Assembly: GCF_001667275.1 (NCBI RefSeq)
Contig: NZ_LZHV01000014.1
Location: forward strand, 124,001 to 188,000
Length of the DNA stretch: 64,000 bases
From: Mycobacterium sp. ACS4054
GTDB lineage: Bacteria > Actinomycetota > Actinomycetes > Mycobacteriales > Mycobacteriaceae
Direction: 5' to 3'
Shown: piece by piece, positions 8,022 to 16,883 of the stretch
Layout: the number at the start of each line of letters is the position of its first letter
How positions within the stretch are numbered: the stretch's first letter is position 1
Made by a program: the position numbers and the translations under genes
Notes under the pieces: generated by a model
The model's database searches: none
What the model saw: the letters and a program-made list of their open reading frames with translations, nothing else
What the model was told of the DNA's origin: nothing

Positions 8022-9845
8022 TCAGTGCGCCAGGTCGCCGCTCAGGTATTCGGCGCGGCAGGCCCGGCGCGCCAGCTTGCCACTGGTGGTGCGCGGAATG
8101 GCGCCGGCCGGCAGCAAACGCACGTCCGCGACCGGCACGCCGTGGCGGCGCATGACCGCGGCGCGGATGGCCTCGATGGCCGGCTCGGGGTCGACGCGGC
8201 TGGTGCCCGCCGCCCGCTCGGCGACAATCACCAGTTGCCGACCCGTGTTGCCGGCCGGCACCGCGAAGGCGGTCACATACCCGCGGCGGACGATCCCCGA
8301 GGCTTCGGCGACGGTGGCCTCGATGTCCTGTGGGTAGTGGTTGCGGCCGTCGACGCTGACCATGTCGGCGATCCGGCCCGTGACGTACAGCTCGCCGTCC
8401 AGATAGGTGCCCAGGTCCCCCGTCCGCAGCCACGCGCCCTCCAGGGTCGAACCCCCGGCGTGGCTGCCCTCGGCCAGGTGGGACCGCAGCCGGGCGCCGA
8501 ACGCCCGCCGGGTGTCGTCGGGCAGCCCCCAGTAGCCGCGGCCGACGTTGTTGCCCTGCAGCCAGATCTCGCCGACGCGGCCGTCGGGCAGTTCGGCCCC
8601 GGTGTCCGGGTCGACGATGACGGCCCATTCGCTGCGGGCCACCTGACCGCAGGACACCTGCGGCACGGCCCCCGGGGCGTCAGCCGCGACCCGCACCGCG
8701 CGACCGGCGCCCAGCTCGTCGCGATCGAAGTAGGCGGGGGTCGCCTCGGCCGCGGGCGCGATGGTGGCGACGAACAGGGTCGCCTCGGCGATGCCGTAGG
8801 ACGGCTTGAACGCCGTCGGCGGTAACCCGTAGGGGGCGAACGCGTCGTTGAAGGTGTTGATCGCCTCGATGCTGACCGGTTCGGAGCCGATGATCAGCAC
8901 CACGTTGCTCAAGTCGACGTCGTCGCCGGGCGCGGGCAGGCCCCGCTGGGCCGTCCATTCGTAGGCGAAGTTGGGCGCGGCGGTGACGGCGCGGCCCGCC
9001 TCGGCCGACAGGGCCTTGATCCAGCGTTGCGGCCTGCGGACGAACGCGGCGGGCGACATCAGCGTGGAGTGTCCCCCGTAGACCGCCGGGAAGCCGATCA
9101 TCGACAGGCCCATGTCGTGGTAGAGCGGCAACCAGCTCACCCCGTGGGTATTGCGGTCGAGCAGGTCGATCGAAAGGATCATCTGCACGAGGTTGGTGCC
9201 CACCGCCCGGTGCGTGATCTCAACGCCGACCGGGGGTCGCGTCGAGCCCGAGGTGTATTGCAGGTGGGAAACATCGTCGTGGCGTAACTCGTTGGGCGCG
9301 AACGATTTTCGTGCCGAGTCGGGGATCTCGTCGATGACGACGACCCGCGGCCGTTGCAATTGCGGGAGCGTGCCCAAGAAGTCCTCGACGGCGCCCCGTG
9401 CCGCCGCCGTCGTCAAGACCGCCGTCGGTTGCGAATCACGCAGCGCCGTGTTCAGACGTTCCGCGTGCCCGGGCAACTCCGGCGCGAACAGCGGCACCGC
9501 GACGGTTCCGGCCTTGATCGCCGCGTAGAAACCCATCACGTAGTCGAGGCTCGGCGGCGCCAGGACCGCGACCCGCTCGCCGCGGCCGGCGACGCGTTGG
9601 ACACCCGCGCCGATGGCCTCCAGCCGGACACCGAACTGGTTCCACGTCACCTCCTGGACATGCCCCTCGTCCCCGCGGCTGTAGTCCAGAAAGCGGTACG
9701 CCACCGCGTCGCCGACGTTCGCGATGTTGCGGTCGATGAGCGAGATCAGCGTGACGTCCGGCGGCGGCATGACGTTGCCCTCGGCATCCAGGCAGTCCTC
9801 GATGTCGAGCAAGCCGGGGGTCTGCTGCCGGGGGGCGATCTCCAT
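8022..9845 (-). CDS. fadD31: Fatty-acyl-AMP ligase (FAAL)
   Basis: This 607-residue adenylating enzyme activates a fatty acid as acyl-AMP, normally for transfer to an acyl carrier or PKS. The ATP loop is HLQYTSGSTRPPVGVEITHR, with RP in the place typical of FAALs. The acidic block is KPSYGIAEATLF, and TGDLGTYLDGELYVTGR joins the two domains. The C-terminal lobe ends in PRTTSGKLARRACR with the catalytic Lys. Start ATG 9845 (MEIAPRQQTPG) is preferred; an in-frame start at 9875 adds ten residues. By position and length it matches FadD31 (Rv1925). No PKS gene is visible nearby, so its acceptor must lie elsewhere. Confidence 0.82.
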   Translation of the reverse strand: MEIAPRQQTPGLLDIEDCLDAEGNVMPPPDVTLISLIDRNIANVGDAVAYRFLDYSRGDEGHVQEVTWNQFGVRLEAIGAGVQRVAGRGERVAVLAPPSLDYVMGFYAAIKAGTVAVPLFAPELPGHAERLNTALRDSQPTAVLTTAAARGAVEDFLGTLPQLQRPRVVVIDEIPDSARKSFAPNELRHDDVSHLQYTSGSTRPPVGVEITHRAVGTNLVQMILSIDLLDRNTHGVSWLPLYHDMGLSMIGFPAVYGGHSTLMSPAAFVRRPQRWIKALSAEAGRAVTAAPNFAYEWTAQRGLPAPGDDVDLSNVVLIIGSEPVSIEAINTFNDAFAPYGLPPTAFKPSYGIAEATLFVATIAPAAEATPAYFDRDELGAGRAVRVAADAPGAVPQVSCGQVARSEWAVIVDPDTGAELPDGRVGEIWLQGNNVGRGYWGLPDDTRRAFGARLRSHLAEGSHAGGSTLEGAWLRTGDLGTYLDGELYVTGRIADMVSVDGRNHYPQDIEATVAEASGIVRRGYVTAFAVPAGNTGRQLVIVAERAAGTSRVDPEPAIEAIRAAVMRRHGVPVADVRLLPAGAIPRTTSGKLARRACRAEYLSGDLAH

Positions 9846-9946
9846 GGACCCACTGTAGGGAAACCGTCCCGGCAACCGGCGCGGCCGCGAAGGTGATCAT
9901 CGGCACGTTGCGCCCGAAGGCGTTGATTCGGAGCCGAATTCGCGGG

Positions 9947-11014
9947 TTACGCCCAGAGCTTTTGCAACGCGTCGGCGAGGGCCTCCGGGTCCTGCTTGTC
10001 GGTGTTGCAGCTGACGGCCACCGAGGTGGACCGGTCCTTGCTGACCCGAAATGCGGTGACGAAGCCGCCCCAATCACCGTCGTGGTCGAGCGAGCCGTCG
10101 GCCAGGAGGTAGATTCCCGCCCCGTAGCGGTCACCGCCGCCCTTTTGGGTCGGTACCGCTCTAGCCAGTTGGGCATTCAGCAGCGCGGGTCCACCGACTC
10201 GGCCGGTCCGATAATTGTCCGCCCAGACGACGAGTTGGCTTGGAGTTGTCTGAATCCCGCCGTCGCCGACCTGCTCCCAGCCGGATGCGATCGCCTCGCC
10301 GCTCTTCTCGTAGCCGACGGCCTTGCCCCGAATCGGCCCGGTCGGATCGACGACCATGCTCAGGCCGAGGGGCCGGAAGAATTTCTCGGCGAGGACTTGC
10401 GACAGCGGTTGCCGTGCTACCCGGTGGACGATCTCGCCGAGCAGCAGGTAGTTGGAGTTGGAGTATTCGAATCGCGAACCCGGGTCGAATTCCAGTGCGG
10501 TCACCGCGGCGAGCGCCTGCAGCGCCTGCTCCTCGGTGGTTCGGTCGCCGGCCTGGAACCCCTGCGCCTCCAGCAGCCCGACGTAATCGGGGATCCCGCT
10601 GGTCTGGTGCATCAACTGTCCGAGGCTGACCGACCGCGCCCACGCCGGCAACTCCGGCGCATGCCGCGAGAGCGGGTCATCGAGCGTCAGCCTGCCCGCG
10701 TCCACCAGCAGCAGGATGGCACCCGCGGTGAATTGCTTTGACACCGATGCGATGTCGAACACGGTGTCCGGGGTGATGGCCGCGCCCGTCGACATGTCCG
10801 CGACACCGCGCACACCCGTCCAGGCGACCTTTCCCTGAATGCCCACGGCTGCCGAGCATCCCGGCGCACTTGCGCCGACAGCGTCGTCGAGCACGCGTTG
10901 ACTGTGGACCTTGGCGGCGGTGCGATTCGTGGTGGGGCTTGCGCCGGTGGCACCGTGACCGCCACAGCCGCTGAGCGACAACAGGACGGCAAACAGCGAG
11001 ATCGGCCGTCGCAT
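9947..11014 (-). CDS. Lipoprotein serine hydrolase, beta-lactamase family
   Basis: The 355-residue product starts MRRPISLFAVLLSLSGCGG, a short signal peptide with lipobox L-S-G-C, so it should be a lipid-anchored cell-surface enzyme. The mature part has class C beta-lactamase motifs: S-x-x-K as SVSK in FDIASVSKQFTAG, Y-x-N as FEYSNSNYLLLGEIV, and a late HDGDWGGF block. Such proteins act as D,D-peptidases or esterases. Position and the lipoprotein nature match Rv1922. The frame stays open to 11113, but ATG 11014 gives the intact signal peptide. It is unlikely to be a true beta-lactamase. Confidence 0.87.
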   Translation of the reverse strand: MRRPISLFAVLLSLSGCGGHGATGASPTTNRTAAKVHSQRVLDDAVGASAPGCSAAVGIQGKVAWTGVRGVADMSTGAAITPDTVFDIASVSKQFTAGAILLLVDAGRLTLDDPLSRHAPELPAWARSVSLGQLMHQTSGIPDYVGLLEAQGFQAGDRTTEEQALQALAAVTALEFDPGSRFEYSNSNYLLLGEIVHRVARQPLSQVLAEKFFRPLGLSMVVDPTGPIRGKAVGYEKSGEAIASGWEQVGDGGIQTTPSQLVVWADNYRTGRVGGPALLNAQLARAVPTQKGGGDRYGAGIYLLADGSLDHDGDWGGFVTAFRVSKDRSTSVAVSCNTDKQDPEALADALQKLWA

Positions 11015-11148
11015 CCGCTGATTGTAGGCATTCCTCGCGGTCCAGTCGGCGCTTCGGGTGAACCCCCGCCGGGTGGGGTGGGCCGTGAGCTGTAGCCTAC
11101 GCGCGAGCGGCATGCACGGTCGCCGATGAATTTTCCGGGGAGTTGGTC

Positions 11149-11619
11149 ATGTCAGGACGAACGTTTTCATTCGAGGTCAATCGCACCAGCACGGCGCCCG
11201 CCGCGACGCTGTTCCGGCTCGTGACCGACGGCGCCAACTGGTCGAAGTGGGCCAAACCCATCGTCGTTCACTCGAGTTGGGCGCGGCAGGGCGATCCGGC
11301 GCCCGGCGGGATCGGGGCGGTTCGCAAGCTGGGCATGTGGCCGGTGCTCGTGCAGGAGGAAACCGTCGAGTACGAACAGGACCGCCGGCACGTGTACAAA
11401 CTCATCGCGCCGTCGAATCCCGTGAAGGATTACGTCAGCGAGGTGGTCCTCACGCCGAACCCCGCGGGCGGCACCGACCTGCACTGGACCGGCTCGTTCA
11501 CCGAGGGGGTGCGCGGGACCGGTCCGCTGATGCGAGCCGCCATGGGCGGTGCGGTGCGGTTCTTCGCCGACCGGTTGGTCAAGACGGCCGAGCGCGAATC
11601 GAGCGGGGCGGGCGCATGA
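11149..11619 (+). CDS. SRPBCC (polyketide-cyclase/START-like) protein
   Basis: The 156-residue protein opens RTFSFEVNRTSTAPAATLFRLVTDGANWSKWAK, the classic SRPBCC start in which a strand is followed by the A-x-x-x-F helix and W-x-x-W. It ends with a long helix GGAVRFFADRLVKTAERE that closes the ligand cavity. The family binds hydrophobic ligands; no catalytic residues can be named. ATG 11149 follows GGGGAG at 11136-11142. It is divergent from the lipoprotein hydrolase. The ligand is unknown. Confidence 0.8.
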   Translation: MSGRTFSFEVNRTSTAPAATLFRLVTDGANWSKWAKPIVVHSSWARQGDPAPGGIGAVRKLGMWPVLVQEETVEYEQDRRHVYKLIAPSNPVKDYVSEVVLTPNPAGGTDLHWTGSFTEGVRGTGPLMRAAMGGAVRFFADRLVKTAERESSGAGA

Positions 11620-11657
11620 CGGCCGCACCGCGCGGCCGCCACGCCCGCCGACAGGGT

Positions 11658-11993
11658 CTAGGGGTTGTTGGCCTGCTGCTCGGTTAGCTGAGCCTGCTGC
11701 ATGCTCTGCTCGAACTGCTGCTGGGCCTGTTCGTTCTGTTGTTCGGCCTGCTGCATCGACTGTTGCAGCTGTTGCTGATTGAGTTGCTGCTGCAGCTGGG
11801 CCTGGTCGTCGTCGTCATCGGCGGCAAAGCCGTTGCCGCCGAAAAGGTTTGGCGGTGTCTGGGGCGACACCGCCACGTCCGCCGGGCGCACTGATTCGTG
11901 CCCCGCGCCGAACAAGGCGAGAGCTGCGACGGTGGCGGCGCCCGCGAAAGCGAGTTGCACCATTCGGAGCCGGTGGTCAGCGGTGCTGGTCAT
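11658..11993 (-). CDS. Small exported Gln-rich protein
   Basis: The 111-residue protein has an N-terminal hydrophobic segment (about residues 10-29, AFAGAATVAALALFGAGHE), a short Pro/Gly linker, an acidic run of five Asp residues near 60 and a C-terminal half in which roughly every second residue is Gln (QQQLNQQQLQQSMQQAEQQN and onward). The Gln-rich half would form a helix or coiled coil. The segment is either a signal peptide or an uncleaved anchor. No enzymatic motif is present. The codons are mostly CAG, so this is a genuine reading frame rather than a simple DNA repeat. Function unknown; the genus has several such small exported proteins. Confidence 0.6.
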   Translation of the reverse strand: MTSTADHRLRMVQLAFAGAATVAALALFGAGHESVRPADVAVSPQTPPNLFGGNGFAADDDDDQAQLQQQLNQQQLQQSMQQAEQQNEQAQQQFEQSMQQAQLTEQQANNP

Positions 11994-12062
11994 CCATCAG
12001 TTGTGCGCCGAGAATCTAGCTAACAGCTGGGAAGCGGCTGTCGCTCGACTATGAAGCGGTCG

Positions 12063-13226
12063 CTACTTGGACTCGACCTCGTCCTGATACTTCTTGGTCA
12101 TGTGCGCGACGGCGTCCAACTGCGATTGCGCCAGGCTGTCCCGGGCCTGCCCCGCACGCGCGGCGGCATCCAGGGTTGGCTGCGCCTGGCCCTGGAAATG
12201 CGGCATCACCTCGGCGGCAAACAATTCGGCGGATCGGCGGGTGGCGGCCGGGTTGGCCCACTCGTGGCCCATCTGCAGCATGCAGCCGAACCCGCCGGAT
12301 TGATCCCACAGCCGCTGCACCTGCTCCCGCGCGCGCTCGGGCGTGCCGATCACACCGGCCCCGTTGTCGTTAATGACGTCGATCATCTCGTCGAGCTGCT
12401 CACCCGGCATCGTCATCTGTGGGAAGGCGGCCACCTTCTGGAAGTACCGGAACCACGGCTCGATGCCGAACTTCACCTCTTCGCGGGCCTGTTTTTCGGT
12501 TTCGGCGAGGTGGAACAAACCCACCAGGCTCCAGTTGGAACGGTCGACCCGGGTGCCGAAGGCCGCCGCGCGCTCCTCGACGATGCCCCAGTGGTACGAG
12601 AGGGCGTTGAAGCCCTCGACGGTCAGCGTCGCGCCGATGGACAGCAGGCCGATGCCGTGCTTGCCGGCCAGCCGCGCGCCCGTCGGCGACGCGACCGCGG
12701 CGACCGACAGCGGGATTCCGCCATCCGAGTAGGGGGCCAGCTGCAACTTGGCGTCGAACAGCTGGTGCGTGGCCGTCTTCGCGCTCACCGTCTCCCCGGC
12801 CAGTAGCCGCACGACGATGTCGAGATTCGTTTCCAGCAGCTCGCGTGTGTCCGTGGGGGTGAGCCCGATCATGGCGGAGTCGCTGGGAAGCGAACCCGGC
12901 CCCACGCCACCGATGATGCGGCCATGGGTGAGGTGATCCAGCAGCATCAGCCGGTCGGCGACCCAGAGCGGGTTGTGGTACGAGAGCGAAATGACCCCGG
13001 TGCCAAAGCGAATCCGCTTGGCGCGTTCGGCCGCGGCGGCGATGAACACCTCCGGCGAACTGATGATCTCGCTGCCGGCCGAATGGTGCTCGCCCATCCA
13101 CACCTCGTCGAAACCGAGGGCGTCGAGGTGCTCGATGAAAGCGAGGTCGCGCTGTAATGCGAGCGTCGGATTGGTGCCGGCCCGGTGAAACGGGGCGATG
13201 AAGTATCCAAACCTGAGCTTCGACAT
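12063..13226 (-). CDS. LLM-class flavin-dependent oxidoreductase
   Basis: This 387-residue bacterial-luciferase-like TIM-barrel enzyme is expected to use reduced FMN or F420. It starts MSKLRFGYFIAPFH, has LGFDEVWMGEHHS near residue 45 (the family E-H-H), IRFGTGVISLSYHNP near residue 75, and HGRIIGGVGPGSLPSD near residue 108. AAGGG-type purine-rich sequence (AAGGGGAAA) precedes ATG 13226, which decides against the longer frame to 13262. It stands alone between two small secreted-protein genes, so context gives no substrate; relatives oxidise alkanes, ketones or xenobiotics. Confidence 0.85.
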   Translation of the reverse strand: MSKLRFGYFIAPFHRAGTNPTLALQRDLAFIEHLDALGFDEVWMGEHHSAGSEIISSPEVFIAAAAERAKRIRFGTGVISLSYHNPLWVADRLMLLDHLTHGRIIGGVGPGSLPSDSAMIGLTPTDTRELLETNLDIVVRLLAGETVSAKTATHQLFDAKLQLAPYSDGGIPLSVAAVASPTGARLAGKHGIGLLSIGATLTVEGFNALSYHWGIVEERAAAFGTRVDRSNWSLVGLFHLAETEKQAREEVKFGIEPWFRYFQKVAAFPQMTMPGEQLDEMIDVINDNGAGVIGTPERAREQVQRLWDQSGGFGCMLQMGHEWANPAATRRSAELFAAEVMPHFQGQAQPTLDAAARAGQARDSLAQSQLDAVAHMTKKYQDEVESK

Positions 13227-13405
13227 CGAGTTTCCCCTTGCATCGGAGTTGGCCAGAACCATAACCCGAATGCGGTGCCCGGCCTAGGCCGTCACGTAGG
13301 AACGCTCGATGGGTAAGAAGTTTTCAGCCGGCGGGGCCAGGTGACCCCGGCCCCGCCGACTTGGGGCGGCAATCCTTGTTTGTTTGGGTGCGCTATCCCG
13401 GGATG

Positions 13406-13705
13406 TCAGTAGCCGCCGCACACGTTGCCGACGCACCCGCCGCCACCGCCCGGGCCGCCGCCGCCGGTCGGGCCGCCGGGGACACCGCCACCGCCGCCGC
13501 CGGGCCCGCCGCCACCCGTGGGGCCGCCGGGGGTGCCGCCGCCACCACCGGGTGTGGACGGAGCCACGCTCGACGTGGGCGTGGTCGTCGGGGTGGTGGT
13601 CGTGCTGCTGTTCGGTCCCTTGTTGCCGCCGCCGCAACCGACGGCGAACACGAGCATGGCCGCGCCGCCGAACAGCGCGAACGAGGTTCTGGCTGCCGAT
13701 CTCAT
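13406..13705 (-). CDS. Gly/Pro-rich lipoprotein-like exported protein
   Basis: The 99-residue protein opens MRSAARTSFALFGGAAMLVFAVGCGG, a signal peptide ending in a lipobox-like A-V-G-C. A Ser/Thr/Pro linker follows, then two near-identical blocks of about 18 residues, each of the form GGxPGGPTGGGGPGGGGG. The end is CVGNVCGGY with two cysteines. A GTG at 13747 behind AAGGAG is an alternative start that would lengthen the n-region. The product is probably anchored at the cell surface. The high Gly content and internal duplication suggest a flexible spacer. Function unknown. Confidence 0.6.
   Translation of the reverse strand: MRSAARTSFALFGGAAMLVFAVGCGGGNKGPNSSTTTTPTTTPTSSVAPSTPGGGGGTPGGPTGGGGPGGGGGGVPGGPTGGGGPGGGGGCVGNVCGGY
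13433..13550. repeat. In-frame GC-rich tandem duplication
   Basis: Two imperfect copies of about 54 bases of CCG/CCA-type triplets lie inside the Gly-rich exported protein gene and encode its two GGxPGGPTGGGG blocks. The copies differ at a few third positions, so the duplication is not recent. Length variation between strains is likely at such a tract. Confidence 0.6.
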
Positions 13706-13756
13706 CGCAATCCCCAATCCCCGCTTGCGCGTATGCAAGTGGTTCACTTCTCCTTA

Positions 13757-13774
13757 CCCGGGCGCGCGCCCGGG
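13757..13774. repeat. 18-bp perfect GC palindrome
   Basis: CCCGGGCGCGCGCCCGGG is self-complementary over all 18 bases and lies just upstream of the Gly-rich lipoprotein gene, between it and a hairpin. It could form a cruciform or a small hairpin in the 5' leader. No protein is known to me for this site. Confidence 0.4.
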
Positions 13775-13816
13775 CAAACGGGGATTGCGGGGCGGGGACA
13801 TCCGCCGACACAAACG

Positions 13817-13847
13817 CCGATGGCCCATCACCGGGATGGGCCATCGG
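13817..13847 (-). terminator. Hairpin terminator after the 67-aa gene
   Basis: Arms CCGATGGCCCATC and GATGGGCCATCGG (13 bp, perfect) enclose a 5-base loop, starting 13 bases past the stop codon of the minus-strand gene 13860-14063. On the minus strand it is followed by CGTTTGTG, a weak U-rich tail, typical of mycobacterial terminators. The arm sequence recurs at 14232-14244. Confidence 0.6.
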
Positions 13848-13859
13848 AAAGCGATTCGA

Positions 13860-14063
13860 CTAGCAGTCGAGCCCGGACACGCAACCGGCAAGGGTGGCCT
13901 GGTGGACGCCGGCCGCGGCGTGCGCCGGCGCGATGCCGGAGGACGAGTGTGTCGCCGGTGCCGCCGCCGTCGTGCCAACCGCCACCCCGCCGAAGCCGAG
14001 CGCCAAGGTCACCGCTGCCATCCCGCCGAGCGCGGCAACCGCCGTAGTGATTCGAGTTTTCAT
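13860..14063 (-). CDS. Small secreted protein, 67 residues
   Basis: The product starts MKTRITTAVAALGGMAAVTLALGFGG, a standard Sec signal peptide, and the remaining about 40 residues are Ala/Thr/Ser-rich and end GCVSGLDC, which places two cysteines seven residues apart for a likely disulfide. ATG 14063 is preceded by GAAGGAGCGACTG, a strong ribosome site. Flanking hairpins at 13817 and 14232 make it an isolated transcription unit. No family is recognised. Confidence 0.65.
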   Translation of the reverse strand: MKTRITTAVAALGGMAAVTLALGFGGVAVGTTAAAPATHSSSGIAPAHAAAGVHQATLAGCVSGLDC

Positions 14064-14108
14064 CAGTCGCTCCTTCTCCTCGAGCGCGTCGGACGAAAGT
14101 GGCGCGCG

Positions 14109-14125
14109 TGTAACACAATGCTACA
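14109..14125. promoter_or_regulatory. Candidate operator upstream of the small secreted gene
   Basis: TGTAACA-CAA-TGCTACA is a 17-base near-palindrome (six of seven arm positions) about 46 bases ahead of the start at 14063 on the minus strand. A further TTGCTACA follows at 14138-14145. Spacing suits an operator or promoter overlap; the regulator is unknown. Confidence 0.3.
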
Positions 14126-14230
14126 CCTGTGCAACTATTGCTACAAGCAAGAGTTTTCCGACCGCGGTCGAGCGGCGCGGGTGGTCATTCGGGGGTTAAG
14201 AGAAAGCGCGGCGGACGGCGGCGCGTTAAG

Positions 14231-14267
14231 GGCCGATGGCCCATCTCGGGCTAATGGACCATCGGCG
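14231..14267 (-). terminator. Imperfect hairpin, likely aceA terminator
   Basis: GCCGATGGCCCAT at 14232-14244 can pair with ATGGACCATCGGC at 14254-14266 with one mismatch around a short loop. It lies about 170 bases past the aceA stop on the minus strand, in the otherwise empty 14064-14433 gap. It shares the 13-base arm with the hairpin at 13817. There is no clear U tract, so the terminator role is inference. Confidence 0.4.
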
Positions 14268-14433
14268 AGCCAAATCGTATCCTCGGACAACTGTTGCTAT
14301 GCGGGATTCCGCCGAAATCGCCTGGTAAGAAATTTTCTTATTCGTAAATTGGACAACTCGCCGCGGCGGCATCGAGCCCAAACCGGCGGGTGGCCGCCGC
14401 TTGTCCCCAAAGCGAATGGACGCGCCCGGGCCC

Positions 14434-16722
14434 CTAGGCCTCCTTGGTGATCAACTTCCGCAGCGCCACCCTGTCCGGTGTCAGCAGTTCGGCGATGCGG
14501 GGCTTGTTCACCTCGGCGACGATGATCTCGCCGACCTCCTGATAGACCTCGCTGAAGATGCCGTGCGACTTCATCTTCTCGGTCTGATACAGGTTGTCCT
14601 CGGTGGGCGTCACGTAGTAGACCGCGTCGGCCTTGAACCGGTGCACCAGCCAGAGGTGGATGAGCGTCATCAGCCGCTTCTGGCGTAGCTTCTCGGCGAA
14701 GGTGTTCTGGTCACGCACCTGCAGGATGCTGCGGCCGTGGCGGTCCTTGATCGGATCGACCACCACGTTGGCCAGCTGCTCGTCGCCGTTGCCATAGATC
14801 CCGAGCTCGAGAACGTCCGAACCGGCGCGGCGGGGCCGCAGGGTCACGCGCAGCTTCTCGCCCAGGTGGTAGTTGTCGCTCCACAGCGCCAGCCACTCCT
14901 CCAGCAGCTTCTTGGGCACCTCGGTCTGCGCGAGGTGCTGGTGCTGGGTCGAGCCCTTGCCCATCGCCTTGGTGGTCGCGGTGCGGCCCGACGACGCGGC
15001 CAGCGCGGCGTCGCTGCGCGGCCCGCCGACCAGGGTCTGCGGGGTCCGGTAGGGCGACTCGACCAGGCGCATCTTGCGCTGCAGCCGAGCCAGCGCCAGC
15101 ATGCCGTCCTGCTGCAGCGACGTGGCGAACTCCTCGGCGGCGACACCGTCGATCTGGTGACCGCCATAGGTGATGAAGTTGAAGACGAAGCCCATCTTGC
15201 CGAGCTCCTCGGGGAAGCGCTTCATCTCCTCGTCCGTCATCCCGGTGGTGTCCCAGTTGAACGACGGCGAAAGGTTGTAGGCCAGCATCTGGTCGGGGAA
15301 TTCGGCGTGGATCGCGTCGGCGAACTGGCGCGCGTCGGCGAGGTCGGCGGTCTTCGTCTCCATCCAGAGGATGTCGGCGAACGGCGCGACCGCAAGCGAT
15401 TTGGCGATCGCGTAGGGAATCCCGCCGCGGATCTGGTAGTAGCCCTCCGGGGTCTTGGACAGCTCCGGGTCCCACGGCGGGTCGACGCCCAGATCCTTGG
15501 CCTTCTCCCGCGCGGCGTACAGCGACGCGCGCGCCGCGAACTGCGTCCACTCGTCGGGAGTCATGCTCGGCGGCTCGTCGTCCCGGTCGTCGAACGAGAG
15601 CACCTCGGCCACGGCCTCGCCGTAGGTCATCAGGCCCGCGTCGTCCTCCCAGGCCGCGACGAACCGCGACTCCACCTGGTCGAAAAGGTCGTCGATGGAG
15701 TTCTGCCCGTCGTCGCGCCACTGGGTGACGGCCTCGGTGACCAGGGCCATGATGCCCTGGCGCTCGAGCCACGCGTTGGCGAGGCTGTATTCGCTTTCGG
15801 CCAGGGCGTAGAGCAGGTGGCCGTTCAGTTCCTTGACGCCCAACTCGTAGAAGCGCCGCACCAGGGCCAGGAAGCAGCCCTTGTACGACGGGATGTTCAG
15901 GTTGGTGGCGCCCAACAGGAACGGTTGGTCGCGCTCGTCGGCGCGGCTGTCGATGAGGTTGGCCGCCTCGGCGTCGGTGCGCGCGACGATGATGCCGGGA
16001 ACCTTCATCACGTCGAGCTGGAATCGGGCCGCGTTGAGGCGCTTGATCTGTTCGTCGGAAGGCACCAGCACCTTTCCGCCCTGGTGGCCGCACTTCTTTG
16101 TGCCGGGGCGCTGGTCCTCGATGTGGTAGCCGGCGACACCGACCTCGACGAAGCGGCGAATCAGGTTGCGCACGTGCGGGTCACCGCCGTGGCCGGTGTC
16201 CGCGTCGGCGATGATGAACGGCCGGTAGTCGTACTGGGGGGTGGTCGCGCGCTGGCGGTCGTTCATCTGCAGCCGCAGGTACTGCTGATTGCGGTCGGCG
16301 GTCAGCAGGGCGCGCACCAGGACCGCGGCGTCGTCGGGCACCTGGCTCAACGGGTAGCTGGCGAGGTCGGGGCCGGGGTCCTCGGTGGTGGAGCCCTTGG
16401 CCGACGTCGCCCAGCCGCCCAGATAGATGCCCTCGATGCCCATCCGCTTCATGGCGACCGCCTGGCCCGGCGAATAGGGGCCGAAGGTGGTGATGCTCTT
16501 CTTGGCGGCGAACAGCTCGCGTAGCCGGTCATAGAAGGCCACCGCCGCGTTGCGCGCAACGGCGTAGTCGGTGGGGATCGTGCCGCGCTGCTCCACTACC
16601 TGGCGGGCCGTGTAGAGGCGGGTGATGCCGGCGAAGCGCGGACCGTCGATGTACCGCTGCGTGGCGGCGAGCTCGTCTTCGAACGATGTCCGGACTTCGG
16701 TGTCCGTGTCAATGATGGCCAT
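14434..16722 (-). CDS. aceA: Isocitrate lyase, long ICL2 form
   Basis: The 762-residue enzyme cleaves isocitrate to glyoxylate and succinate in the glyoxylate shunt and can act on methylisocitrate in the methylcitrate cycle. The N-terminal TIM barrel has [39 protein letters not shown] (metal ligands) and the signature KKCGH near residue 215 with the catalytic Cys. NLSPSFNWD and HQIDG complete the site. The last about 160 residues form the ICL2-specific C-terminal domain. The length equals intact ICL2; in M. tuberculosis H37Rv this gene is split into aceAa/aceAb, here it is unbroken. It is needed for growth on fatty acids and cholesterol-derived acetyl/propionyl units. Confidence 0.95.
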   Translation of the reverse strand: MAIIDTDTEVRTSFEDELAATQRYIDGPRFAGITRLYTARQVVEQRGTIPTDYAVARNAAVAFYDRLRELFAAKKSITTFGPYSPGQAVAMKRMGIEGIYLGGWATSAKGSTTEDPGPDLASYPLSQVPDDAAVLVRALLTADRNQQYLRLQMNDRQRATTPQYDYRPFIIADADTGHGGDPHVRNLIRRFVEVGVAGYHIEDQRPGTKKCGHQGGKVLVPSDEQIKRLNAARFQLDVMKVPGIIVARTDAEAANLIDSRADERDQPFLLGATNLNIPSYKGCFLALVRRFYELGVKELNGHLLYALAESEYSLANAWLERQGIMALVTEAVTQWRDDGQNSIDDLFDQVESRFVAAWEDDAGLMTYGEAVAEVLSFDDRDDEPPSMTPDEWTQFAARASLYAAREKAKDLGVDPPWDPELSKTPEGYYQIRGGIPYAIAKSLAVAPFADILWMETKTADLADARQFADAIHAEFPDQMLAYNLSPSFNWDTTGMTDEEMKRFPEELGKMGFVFNFITYGGHQIDGVAAEEFATSLQQDGMLALARLQRKMRLVESPYRTPQTLVGGPRSDAALAASSGRTATTKAMGKGSTQHQHLAQTEVPKKLLEEWLALWSDNYHLGEKLRVTLRPRRAGSDVLELGIYGNGDEQLANVVVDPIKDRHGRSILQVRDQNTFAEKLRQKRLMTLIHLWLVHRFKADAVYYVTPTEDNLYQTEKMKSHGIFSEVYQEVGEIIVAEVNKPRIAELLTPDRVALRKLITKEA

Positions 16723-16883
16723 GGCCTTACGCTCCTGTTCGGCACGATTTCCCTGACCGAGAGTCTATCCCCGGAGATGACCGTTCAATCAGGGGTCGAA
16801 AGACCCGTGCCGAAACCGTGATCGCCGGGGCCCCGGCCCGTTGCGGCACACATCACCCTCCGCGGGCGGCCAGGCCAAGCTTC

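Noticed and set aside
13433..13550. Possible CRISPR array
   Set aside because: The repeat is in frame, codes for Gly/Pro blocks, and has no unique spacers.
13425..14450. A 341-codon plus-strand frame over the small secreted genes
   Set aside because: It lies antisense to two genes with good signal peptides and ribosome sites, and starts as a Pro run made by the Gly-rich repeat.
15881..16129. Frames antisense to aceA, including an 82-codon and a 595-codon one
   Set aside because: They are mirror frames of a strongly conserved enzyme with no ribosome site or family match.
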